Positions 37,173 through 45,517 of a stretch of DNA of 64,000 nt are shown here, piece after piece (within the stretch, counting starts at the first letter, position 1; each line of letters opens with the position of its first letter). The translations under genes were made by a program, and so were the position numbers. The notes under the pieces are model-generated. The model made no database searches and was not told the DNA's origin. It was given only the letters and a program-made list of their open reading frames with translations. The stretch comes from Lonepinella koalarum (GTDB taxonomy: Bacteria; Pseudomonadota; Gammaproteobacteria; Enterobacterales; Pasteurellaceae), in NCBI RefSeq assembly GCF_042926695.1, contig NZ_CP170642.1:2046001-2110000 (forward strand), given 5' to 3'.

Positions 37173-39149
37173 CTAGAACGAATACTTCACATTGGCAAAA
37201 TAAACTCGTCCTTCTTCTACATAACCCTCAGTCAAATAATAATTTTTATCAAAAATATTGGATACCCCCACATCAATACTTAACCCTTGTTTAAAGGCGT
37301 AAGTGATTTTGGCATCGGTGGTACCAAAGCCTGATAGGGTTTCGTATTTTTTATTCACCAACGCATAACGCCCAGATTCTGCGGTTTGGCTTAAATAAAC
37401 AGATAATTCTGGAGTAATTTTCCAATCTGTATAAGCAAAGAATTTATGACGGGGTAAATTGGTGACTTTAATGCTTGAATCACCATTCTTTGCATGAATA
37501 TAAGTATAATTGGCACCCAAAGTGATGTCTTTAGTGATAAACGTCGTTACGCCTAACTCAACACCTTTGTATATGGCTTTATCCACATTTTGGTTTTGCA
37601 CATCAGCACTGGCATCATTGATCGCCACTTCATTGATCGCATCTTTGACATGACTATAGAATAATGCCCCCTCTACCTTAAACATATCACTGAAAGTACG
37701 GAAATAACCAATTTCAAAATGATCCGCAATTTCTGGTTTTAAGAATGGGTTTGGTAAACGATTTCGATCAATCCTACGCGAATAACGCTCTTTCATAGTT
37801 GGTAAATGACTTTTATGCGCATAACTTAGGCTTAATTCGTCATTTTGACTAAAATTATGCGCTAATTTTGCCTGATAATTGAATGCGTGTTGTGAACCAG
37901 TTTCAAAATTATAAAGTCCATACTCTCCACTTGCCGTTGAAAGAAGTTGATAACTTTGTGCTTTGATAGCATCTTTATAATCATAGCTTATCCCCATGAT
38001 CACTTTGGTTGTATCGGTAACACGATAAGTATCTTCTAAACCAACACTATAGGTACGATCTTCATCTCGAGCCACTGGATTATCATCATCGTGATCGCGA
38101 TGCACATCAAATTTGTAAAGTGCGGATAATTTTAAAATATTCTTTTCACTGGTATTTGCCCCGAACTCTAAACCCGCTCCATAGGAATAATCACGGTAAT
38201 AACTGGTACTTTTACCCTGTGAGCTAAAGGTTTCATTGTTATAAATTTCTAAATCATTTTTGAACGTATCGTGGAATAATTTAGTATTTAAATAATATTG
38301 ACCGTCTGCAAATTCGGTATGTGATAAGAAATAAATGCTTTCTTTATCCCACGCTGGCCAACGCCAAAATCTTGGTTTACCATTGCCCGTATAAAATGGT
38401 TGTTGTTTTCTGCCATCTTGATTGGAATAGGAAATCGCATATTCATCGGTGGCATTTGGGGTGTAACCCACACGCAAACTTAATTTGCGATCGCGGCTGG
38501 ATGAATTTTCCGCCCGTCCACCATTTTCATAACTGGTCGGTTGAAAATCACGCGAAAGCTGTAAGCCTTGGCGTTCAGCAAAACTACCACTCACTTGTGC
38601 ATAGAATTTTTCTTGTTTGGTACCTAAATTAAAATAAGTTTGATTCACCGCAGTGTGGCTATTACGTCCTGTTTGATAACCATAGCCGATCGTACCTTCA
38701 AGCGCTTTAGTTGGTTTGCGAGTTACCAAATTGACGGCACCCCCCATGGTATTTGCCCCATATAAGACTGAGCTTGCCCCTTTAGAAATATTAATTTCCG
38801 CTAAATCAAAGGTAGTAAAACGCCCTAAATCCATTGTACCATCATAAGGCACATAAACCGGAATACCATCAATAAATACAGGTACTCTGAGTGCATCAAA
38901 ACCTCGCACACGGATATTTTGTTCACCACGAGCACCACCACGTTCAAAAGACACGCCGGGGGACATTTTAGCCACTTGAGCCACATTGGAAATTTGATTT
39001 TGACGAAGTTGATCTTGATTGACAGAAACTGTACTAATATCAGTATCATTTTCCACTACATCAATTTGACCAAGAGTAAAGACTTCAGCGTAGCTGGTTG
39101 CGGAGCAACAAGCTACGGCTATAGCCGTGCAAATTAACGATTTTTTCAT
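37173..39149 (-). CDS. TonB-dependent outer-membrane receptor (siderophore type)
   Basis: A 658-residue receptor with a Sec signal peptide (cleavage near SYA-EV), a TonB box around IDVVEND, a plug domain (INISKGASSVLYGANTMGGAVNLVTRKP near residue 118) and a beta-barrel ending with Phe (YFANVKYSF), typical of outer-membrane insertion. It imports a ferric chelate or related ligand with TonB energy; the ligand is not evident. It is 11 nt after the DUF4405 gene on the same strand, and convergent with the ABC pair. Iron regulation is likely but I could not find a convincing Fur box upstream. Confidence 0.88.
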   Translation of the reverse strand: MKKSLICTAIAVACCSATSYAEVFTLGQIDVVENDTDISTVSVNQDQLRQNQISNVAQVAKMSPGVSFERGGARGEQNIRVRGFDALRVPVFIDGIPVYVPYDGTMDLGRFTTFDLAEINISKGASSVLYGANTMGGAVNLVTRKPTKALEGTIGYGYQTGRNSHTAVNQTYFNLGTKQEKFYAQVSGSFAERQGLQLSRDFQPTSYENGGRAENSSSRDRKLSLRVGYTPNATDEYAISYSNQDGRKQQPFYTGNGKPRFWRWPAWDKESIYFLSHTEFADGQYYLNTKLFHDTFKNDLEIYNNETFSSQGKSTSYYRDYSYGAGLEFGANTSEKNILKLSALYKFDVHRDHDDDNPVARDEDRTYSVGLEDTYRVTDTTKVIMGISYDYKDAIKAQSYQLLSTASGEYGLYNFETGSQHAFNYQAKLAHNFSQNDELSLSYAHKSHLPTMKERYSRRIDRNRLPNPFLKPEIADHFEIGYFRTFSDMFKVEGALFYSHVKDAINEVAINDASADVQNQNVDKAIYKGVELGVTTFITKDITLGANYTYIHAKNGDSSIKVTNLPRHKFFAYTDWKITPELSVYLSQTAESGRYALVNKKYETLSGFGTTDAKITYAFKQGLSIDVGVSNIFDKNYYLTEGYVEEGRVYFANVKYSF

Positions 39150-39160
39150 TAATAATTTCC

Positions 39161-39640
39161 TTATTGGTTAGGGTTGAAACGTAATTTTAAAGCAATGGTG
39201 ATCGCCGAAAATAAGCGTTCATCATTATCTTTCAAATTTTCTCTAAAGGTTTTATTGGGGTCCGTAATGTTAACTCGACCTTGATGTAATTCAGTGAGTA
39301 AAAACGTTAAAGGAAGACACAATTTTTCTGCTAATTCTTTGACGGTAACATGCTCAAAAGTCATTAATAATCTATCCAAATTACAATAGGACGGATATTT
39401 TTGTTTAAAACAAACATCGGTTAATTGAGCAATCTGTTTCAACGCTTTGCGACGGCGGTGAATAAAATGAATAATCAATAAAACCATAAAACATGTACCG
39501 ACTATTTGATGAAGTCGAGCAAAAAATAGCACATTTCCTATGCCAAAAGATAAACAAATTGCAGAAATCACCATGGATATTAGGCTAAATAACAATAAAA
39601 GAATTAACATGCTTTTGGCTATAATCTGTAATTTTTGCAT
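39161..39640 (-). CDS. DUF4405-like membrane protein
   Basis: About 159 residues. Two membrane helices are near the N-terminus (LILLLLFSLISMVISAICL and LHQIVGTCFMVLLIIHFI), with histidines at ARLHQ and IIHFIHRRRK that could bind haem as in cytochrome-b-like DUF4405 proteins. The C-terminal half is soluble with a helix-turn-helix-like VTVKELAEKLCLPLTFLLTEL and DPNKTFRENLKDN. The ATG at 39640 gives a sensible start; a TTG at 39658 would add six residues. It directly precedes the TonB-dependent receptor gene (11 nt), so a role with that receptor is likely. The exact function is unknown. Confidence 0.6.
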   Translation of the reverse strand: MQKLQIIAKSMLILLLLFSLISMVISAICLSFGIGNVLFFARLHQIVGTCFMVLLIIHFIHRRRKALKQIAQLTDVCFKQKYPSYCNLDRLLMTFEHVTVKELAEKLCLPLTFLLTELHQGRVNITDPNKTFRENLKDNDERLFSAITIALKLRFNPNQ

Positions 39641-39828
39641 TAATTTTCTCACAAACAAGCAAAGTATAAATGATTATATAATGATAAATAAAAAAATTGA
39701 ATATTTTTTACGCTATTTTTACAAAAATGTTACTAAAAATATCTATTGCTAACTAATTAGCATAGCAATTACCCACCGGATCATCATTTATAAGGAAAAC
39801 TTATTGTTCATCACGGATTTTTAAATAA

Positions 39829-39868
39829 AAAAGGTTGCTAAAGAAATAAAAAATAATCATTAGCAACA
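39829..39868 (-). terminator. Terminator after the phosphohexomutase gene
   Basis: GTTGCTAA and TTAGCAAC flank an AT-rich loop; the minus strand continues CTTTTTTATTT. It follows the minus-strand phosphohexomutase gene. Confidence 0.6.
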
Positions 39869-39905
39869 CTTTTGTTTACTATGTCTTTTTTAAGCCATCA
39901 ACACC

Positions 39906-41558
39906 CTAACAATCCTGCCCGCCATATTTCTCATCACGCAACATGGCACGCACGGCGTGATCAAAATCATTTAACACCTGATCGGCATTTTCTGCATTTA
40001 CGCCTTTGGCATCTAAATAGAATTTGATTTTTGGTTCGGTACCAGATGGACGAACAATTAAGCGGCTGCCGTTATCTTGCATAAAGACCAAAATATCATT
40101 TTGGCGTTCGGTTTTTAAATGATCGATAAATTGGACAACCGCATGTCCGCCAATTTCACTCGGTGGATTATGGCGAAGTGCGGTCATTAATTCACCGATT
40201 TTGCTTAAATCGCTGACACGAATAGAAATTTGACCACTGACATAGGCACCAAATTCTTGGGTGAATTCTGCGATATAATCGGCAAGGGTTTTGCCTTGTT
40301 GTTTTAAATAGCAAATGAGATCAAGGAACACAATAGCAGCAGAAATACCGTCTTTATCACGCACTTTATCGGGGTCAACTAAATAGCCTATAGCTTCTTC
40401 AAAACCGAATAATAAGCCTTGTACTTTGCCAATATATTTGAACCCTGTTAAGGTTTCTTCCGATTGGAAACCGTATTTTTTCGCAATTTCTGCTAACGCT
40501 GGCGATGATACTAAAGAACAAGCTAGAACGCCTTGTTTTCCTTGATTTTGCTGGGCTAAATACCAACCCAACAAACAACCGATCACATTACCATGCAAGG
40601 CTTTCCAGTTGCCTTGCGCATCAGGCATTGCCACGGCTAAACGGTCTGCGTCTGGGTCGTTAGCTAAAATAAATTCAGCATTTTTCGCTTTGGCTAATTT
40701 AAAAGCTAAATCTAATGCCCCTTTTTCTTCGGGATTAGGGAAATTCACCGTTGGGAAGGTGCCATCGGGTTGAATTTGTTCAGTGACTAAATGGGGTTGT
40801 GGTAAGCCTGCTTTGGTCAAGGTTTTGCTTAACACTTCATAGCCCACACCGTGCATCGCCGTATAAACATAGTTAATCTCGGCTTTTGGCTGTTTGGCTA
40901 GGCTTGCGGTTTTTTCAATATAAGCGTTGACGACGTCATCATCTAACACAATGTAATCTTGGCTGCGTGGTAAATCCTGAATATTGCCAAGGGCGACTTC
41001 ATCAATTAACGCCGCAATTTGTTTATCAGCGGGCGAAACGATTTGACCGCCACCATTGGCTTTGCCTAAATACACTTTATAACCATTATCTTCCGGTGGG
41101 TTATGACTGGCAGTCACCATCACGCCTGCGGTGGTGTCAAAATGTTGGATAGCGTAGGCTAACACTGGGGTTGGCAATTTACGGGGTAATAAATAAGTTT
41201 TAATCCCGGCTCCCGCCATGATTTCAGCGGTATCTTTAGCAAAGACATCAGAATTTTTTCGACCATCATAACCTAAAACAATGGAGGGTTTTTCATCATA
41301 ACCTTGAATAAATTTGGCTAAACCGCCAGCAGCTTGAGCCACGAGAACACGGTTCATCCCCATTGAGCCAGCTTGTAAACGTCCACGTAAGCCAGCGGTA
41401 CCAAATTGCAAACGTCCGTCAAAACGGGCTTTTAGTTCATCTGTGGCAGTATGATCACCTGCTTGAGCTTGTTCAATTAATTGACGTAATTCTGCTTTGG
41501 TTTCTGCATCGGGATCTTGTGCTAACCAGTTTTGTGCAATATTAAAAATTGTTGTCAT
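39906..41558 (-). CDS. Phosphoglucomutase/phosphomannomutase (alpha-D-phosphohexomutase)
   Basis: A 550-residue cytoplasmic enzyme. The phosphoserine loop is VMVTASHNPPEDNGYKVY near residue 144, the Mg2+ loop ANDPDADRLAVAMP near 301, the sugar loop FGFEEAIGYLV near 389 and the phosphate-binding loop RPSGTEPKIKFYLDA near 510. The length and domain order fit the PGM2-like group, which acts on glucose or mannose phosphates, or ribose phosphates. It follows the EamA transporter gene on the same strand by 50 nt, separated by an AT-rich palindrome. Confidence 0.92.
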   Translation of the reverse strand: MTTIFNIAQNWLAQDPDAETKAELRQLIEQAQAGDHTATDELKARFDGRLQFGTAGLRGRLQAGSMGMNRVLVAQAAGGLAKFIQGYDEKPSIVLGYDGRKNSDVFAKDTAEIMAGAGIKTYLLPRKLPTPVLAYAIQHFDTTAGVMVTASHNPPEDNGYKVYLGKANGGGQIVSPADKQIAALIDEVALGNIQDLPRSQDYIVLDDDVVNAYIEKTASLAKQPKAEINYVYTAMHGVGYEVLSKTLTKAGLPQPHLVTEQIQPDGTFPTVNFPNPEEKGALDLAFKLAKAKNAEFILANDPDADRLAVAMPDAQGNWKALHGNVIGCLLGWYLAQQNQGKQGVLACSLVSSPALAEIAKKYGFQSEETLTGFKYIGKVQGLLFGFEEAIGYLVDPDKVRDKDGISAAIVFLDLICYLKQQGKTLADYIAEFTQEFGAYVSGQISIRVSDLSKIGELMTALRHNPPSEIGGHAVVQFIDHLKTERQNDILVFMQDNGSRLIVRPSGTEPKIKFYLDAKGVNAENADQVLNDFDHAVRAMLRDEKYGGQDC

Positions 41559-41581
41559 AGTATCTCCTTATTTTTATTAAA

Positions 41582-41608
41582 ATAATCATTAACAGGATTG
41601 TTAATGAT
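41582..41608. terminator. AT-rich palindrome between EamA and phosphohexomutase genes
   Basis: AATCATTAACA and TGTTAATGATT form a perfect 11-bp stem with a 4-nt loop. On the minus strand ATTTT follows. It may be a weak terminator or an operator. Confidence 0.45.
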
Positions 41609-42502
41609 TTAGCCTATCTTTTTCAAGGCTAAAATACAACCTAAAATCACGATTATTCCGCCTAATCCTTGATATAGGTTAATTTTTTCACCGAGTGTGA
41701 AATAGCCAATAACGGCGGTGGAAAGAGGAATGATTAATTGAATAATATTAAACACCACCACCCCTTGTTTTTGTACGATATAAAATGCCATTAACATGCC
41801 TGTGAGTAATCCATAAATACCGGCTAATCCGAGTCCAATTAACATTACCTGACTGACATTTTGCAATTGTTCAATGGTATGAGTGTGAATGGCGAGTATT
41901 AAATAAAGTATGCCTGATAATGTGGCGGTGGAGGCACTAATCACAATCGCGTGTAGTCTTTTTGATACCTGTTTTACCACCAAATTCATGATAGACTGAA
42001 TAAATATGGCGGTAGCTAAAAATACGGAACCGAGTATAAAATCACTGTTTTCACTACTTTTATCACTAAAAAGCACAAACAATAATGACCCAATGACAGC
42101 CACGACACTTCCCAAATAAAACCGTTTTTGTTTTGCTCGTTGTCGTTCATCTTTAAAGAAAATGGCAGCCATAATAATGGCCAATGGCATAGCGAGAATG
42201 CCAAAAATACTGCCTGCTACGGCAGAAGTATATTTTAATCCATTAATAAAAAAATACATGTTGCTTGTCATTAACACAGCGAGCAGTAACAGGCTAAAAA
42301 TAATGGTCGGTTCAGCGAATATTTTTTTCAGCTCTTGGCAGAATTTAACTAGGCAGATTAATATAAAAAATAATCCTCCCGCTAAACAGCGCACCGCATT
42401 ATTATTTAGCGTGTCAAAATGTAGGCTGGTAAATCGCATAATGGGAAAACCGAAGCCCATTAAAATAATATAAGAAATGCGCGTGAGTTGTTCGTTGTTC
42501 AT
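41609..42502 (-). CDS. EamA family (DMT) transporter
   Basis: A 297-residue inner-membrane protein with ten predicted helices arranged as two EamA repeats (about residues 5-140 and 150-295). The second repeat ends with the family-typical VIGYFTLGEKINLYQGLGGIIVILGCILALKK. Drug/metabolite transporters export amino acids, metabolites or toxic compounds; no substrate can be assigned. It shares its 194-nt upstream region with divergent clcA. Confidence 0.85.
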   Translation of the reverse strand: MNNEQLTRISYIILMGFGFPIMRFTSLHFDTLNNNAVRCLAGGLFFILICLVKFCQELKKIFAEPTIIFSLLLLAVLMTSNMYFFINGLKYTSAVAGSIFGILAMPLAIIMAAIFFKDERQRAKQKRFYLGSVVAVIGSLLFVLFSDKSSENSDFILGSVFLATAIFIQSIMNLVVKQVSKRLHAIVISASTATLSGILYLILAIHTHTIEQLQNVSQVMLIGLGLAGIYGLLTGMLMAFYIVQKQGVVVFNIIQLIIPLSTAVIGYFTLGEKINLYQGLGGIIVILGCILALKKIG

Positions 42503-42696
42503 TGATCATCAAAAAGTAACATTACTTACCTAAATGGTGGCGTAAAATCCGTAAAAAATAAAGCAAGAAATATTCAAAATGAGAGATACTTCACAAAATT
42601 TCGAGCTAGATAATGCAGCTTGAAGAATAGAACAACTATTTATGTATTTATGGTAATATAATGAAATCTAAACAATAGTTTATTTATCGCTAATAT

Positions 42697-44031
42697 ATGA
42701 ATATCCGTTACTTTTTACACAAAAAATTACGCCAAACGCACCGCATTTCTCGAAAAACCATTGAATTTTCTTGCTTATTGATTGGAGCGAGTTTAGTTGC
42801 TTTATTTTCTCTTGGTTTTGCGAAATTAGCAGAATTAGGGCTGGAATGGAACGCACTTTGGACGGCTAAATATCCCCTTGCAGTTTGGCTAGTATTACCT
42901 TTGGGTATGGCGTTGTTAGCTTGGTTTACACCGAGATATACGCCTTATGTGGGCGGTAGTGGCATTCCGCAAGTGATTGCTGCATTGAGCTTGCCACATG
43001 GTGCGAGAAAGTCCTATTTAGTACAATTTGTGCAAACTTTGTGGAAAATCCCATTAACCTTTTTAGCCATGTTATTTGGTGCATCGGTGGGGCGTGAAGG
43101 TCCTTCGGTGCAAGTGGGGGCAGCGGTGATGTTGGCTTGGGGAAATTGGTGTCATCATCATAATATTGCGTTTCGTGGTTTGAATGCCAATGAATTAATG
43201 GCAGCTGGTGCAGGTGGTGGTTTAGCGGCTGCCTTTAATGCACCCTTAGCTGGGGTTATTTTTGCCCTTGAAGAATTGGGGCGTGGGGTAATTTTGCGTT
43301 GGGAACGTCGTGTGTTATTAGGCGTTCTTGCAGCGGGTTTTATTTTAGTGGCGATTGACGGTAACAACCCTTATTTTCCATTATACAAAGGTGCTACAAA
43401 TACAAAAGATATTTTGCTTTGGGTGCTAATGTGTGGTGTTATTTGTGGAATTTTAGGGGGGATTTTTGCTCGTTTATTGGCAAAAGGTGTAGTTGGCGTG
43501 GTGCCTGCTCTGATTCGTGGTTGGGTTCGCCATCACCCCGTTACTATGGCATTAATTTTAGGGCTAATTCTTGCGGGATTAGGCACTTATACTAACGGAC
43601 AAACCTATGGCACGGGTTATGAAGTGGTCACGCAAGCCTTAGATGGGCAACTGATTCAACCAGAAACGACTGGCATTGCCAAATTATTTGCCACGGTGGC
43701 GACCTATTGGACGGGGATTGCTGGCGGTATTTTTACCCCTGCATTGACAGTGGGAGCTGGAATCGGCTCACAGATTTCTGGTTTCACTGGTGAACTCGTA
43801 GATGGTCGTTTATTGGTGTTATTATGTATGGCAGCCTTTTTAGCAGGTGCCACGCAATCACCCGTGACAGCTGCTGTCGTAGTGATGGAAATGACGGGTA
43901 GTCAACCCGTGTTAATCTGGTTATTAATTGGTGGGATTGTATCGACTATTGTGTCACGTCAAATTATGCCAAAACCGTTTTACCATTTTGCCGCAGGACG
44001 TTTTCGTCAACGTATTCAAGAACAAGGATAA
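42697..44031 (+). CDS. clcA: ClC-type H+/Cl- exchange transporter
   Basis: A 444-residue ClC family membrane protein. The three anion-selectivity motifs are visible: GSGIPQ near residue 87, GREGPSVQVG near 131 with the gating glutamate, and GGIFTPALTVGAG near 350. In enteric bacteria ClcA supports extreme acid resistance by exchanging two chloride for one proton. It is divergent from the EamA gene and lies 11 nt before dusA on the same strand. Confidence 0.9.
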   Translation: MNIRYFLHKKLRQTHRISRKTIEFSCLLIGASLVALFSLGFAKLAELGLEWNALWTAKYPLAVWLVLPLGMALLAWFTPRYTPYVGGSGIPQVIAALSLPHGARKSYLVQFVQTLWKIPLTFLAMLFGASVGREGPSVQVGAAVMLAWGNWCHHHNIAFRGLNANELMAAGAGGGLAAAFNAPLAGVIFALEELGRGVILRWERRVLLGVLAAGFILVAIDGNNPYFPLYKGATNTKDILLWVLMCGVICGILGGIFARLLAKGVVGVVPALIRGWVRHHPVTMALILGLILAGLGTYTNGQTYGTGYEVVTQALDGQLIQPETTGIAKLFATVATYWTGIAGGIFTPALTVGAGIGSQISGFTGELVDGRLLVLLCMAAFLAGATQSPVTAAVVVMEMTGSQPVLIWLLIGGIVSTIVSRQIMPKPFYHFAAGRFRQRIQEQG

Positions 44032-44042
44032 TTCAAAAACTT

Positions 44043-45038
44043 ATGCAAAATCAACCGCACTTTCCTACGCCTTATTACCGTGGACGTTTTTCCGTGGCAC
44101 CAATGTTAGATTGGACGACACGTCATTGCCGTTATTTTCATCGTCAATTTAGCAAGCAGGCTTTGCTTTATACGGAAATGGTAACGGCTCAAGCGATTAT
44201 TCACGCCAAATATGATCATTTAGCGTTTGATTTAGCGGAAAATCCAGTTGCCTTACAATTAGGTGGTAGCGACCCTGAACAGCTCAAACAATGTGCGATT
44301 TTAGCCGAACAACGGGGCTATCAGGAAATCAACTTAAATGTGGGTTGTCCGTCTGATCGTGTACAGAACGGCATGTTTGGCGCGTGTTTAATGGCAAAAG
44401 CCGATTTAGTGGCAGACTGTGTGCAAGCTATGCAGAGTGCGGTGCAAATTCCTGTCACAGTGAAAACCAGAATTGGCATTGATGAGTTAGATAGCTATGA
44501 TTTTCTGTGTGATTTTGTGCAAAAAGTGCAAGCTGTGGGCTGTCAGGATTTTATCGTCCATGCTCGCAAAGCATGGCTTTCTGGCTTAAGCCCAAAACAA
44601 AATCGTGAAATTCCACCTTTAGATTACGAGCGAGTGTATCAGCTCAAACGAGATTTCCCGCACCTTTGGATTAGCATTAACGGTGGCATTAAAACCATTG
44701 CAGAAATACAAACCCATTTGCAATACGTTGATGGGGTAATGGTGGGCCGTGAAGCCTATCAAAATCCATCTTTATTAGGCGAAATTGATCAAGCCTTATT
44801 TGACCCTAATGCACCGATCATCACCGCTCATCAAGCGGTACGCAATATGTTCCCTTATATTGAAAGCCAACTCAGTCAGGGTGTGTATTTAAATCATATT
44901 GTTCGCCATATATTGGGTGCATTCCAAAATTGCAAAGGGGCAAGACAATGGCGACGACATTTAAGTGAAAATGCGTGCAAGCCGAATGCGGGGGTGGACG
45001 TGGTGGAAACGGCGTTAGGGTTTGTGGAGCAAGACTAA
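44043..45038 (+). CDS. dusA: tRNA-dihydrouridine(20/20a) synthase
   Basis: A 331-residue flavoenzyme of the Dus family. The N-terminal PMLDWTTRHCRYFHR and TEMVTAQAI, the catalytic-Cys motif NVGCPSDRVQNGMFGACLM near residue 102, the SINGGI and GVMVGREAYQNP FMN/phosphate-site motifs and the C-terminal helical tRNA-binding part are present. It reduces U20 and U20a in the tRNA D-loop using NADPH and FMN. It starts 11 nt after clcA. An uptake-sequence core near the start encodes part of QPHF. Confidence 0.95.
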   Translation: MQNQPHFPTPYYRGRFSVAPMLDWTTRHCRYFHRQFSKQALLYTEMVTAQAIIHAKYDHLAFDLAENPVALQLGGSDPEQLKQCAILAEQRGYQEINLNVGCPSDRVQNGMFGACLMAKADLVADCVQAMQSAVQIPVTVKTRIGIDELDSYDFLCDFVQKVQAVGCQDFIVHARKAWLSGLSPKQNREIPPLDYERVYQLKRDFPHLWISINGGIKTIAEIQTHLQYVDGVMVGREAYQNPSLLGEIDQALFDPNAPIITAHQAVRNMFPYIESQLSQGVYLNHIVRHILGAFQNCKGARQWRRHLSENACKPNAGVDVVETALGFVEQD

Positions 45039-45099
45039 ATGATTAAAGCATGTTAGACTGAAAAGTGAATAGATACCTGATAATTTAAAAGGAGGCAGT

Positions 45100-45399
45100 A
45101 TGAAACAACATCAATATCAAGTCAATGTCAAATACCTCAGTGATCATGAGGGGAACGAAGTGAATCAAGAAATCACCTTTTCCGCTCCCAATCATGATAA
45201 TATTTTTGCAATTATTGAAAGAACACAACAGCGTGACGGTTTTACTTTAGAAATGGCACAACGTTTTGCGGTGGGATTGAAGTTAATGACCGAGGTGGTC
45301 ATGGAACATCGTAATAATCCATTGTTCAAGGAACTGAAGCCCCAAATTGCAGAAATGATGAAGATTATTAAGGGAAAATCAAGAAAGGTTGAAGATTAA
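45100..45399 (+). CDS. DUF3861 family protein
   Basis: A 99-residue protein. It begins YQVNVKYLSDHEGNE and has the compact pattern HDNIFAIIERTQQRDGFTLEMAQRFAVGLKLMTEVV followed by LFKELKPQIAEMMK, which fits the DUF3861 family found in Proteobacteria. No function is known. It has a strong AAAGGAGG ribosome-binding site and its own terminator made of inverted uptake sequences. Confidence 0.75.
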   Translation: MKQHQYQVNVKYLSDHEGNEVNQEITFSAPNHDNIFAIIERTQQRDGFTLEMAQRFAVGLKLMTEVVMEHRNNPLFKELKPQIAEMMKIIKGKSRKVED

Positions 45400-45418
45400 G
45401 ACGTGTAAATGAATGGTG

Positions 45419-45457
45419 AAGTGCGGTGAAAAAATAAACTTTTTTCACCGCACTTTT
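45419..45457. terminator. Inverted uptake-sequence pair after the DUF3861 gene
   Basis: AAGTGCGGTGAAAAA (45419-45433) and TTTTTCACCGCACTT (45441-45455) form a perfect 15-bp stem with a 7-nt loop, with T- and A-runs. It serves the convergent genes on both sides. Confidence 0.85.
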
Positions 45458-45517
45458 GGGTTTGCTGTTATGAAGTTTTTATGATTATGACCATAAAAAT
45501 ACTATCTTTAAATAAAA

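Noticed and set aside
39671..39689. Fur box upstream of the DUF4405/TonB receptor genes
   Set aside because: TGATTATATAATGATAAAT is AT-rich and palindromic but matches the 19-bp Fur consensus poorly in either direction.
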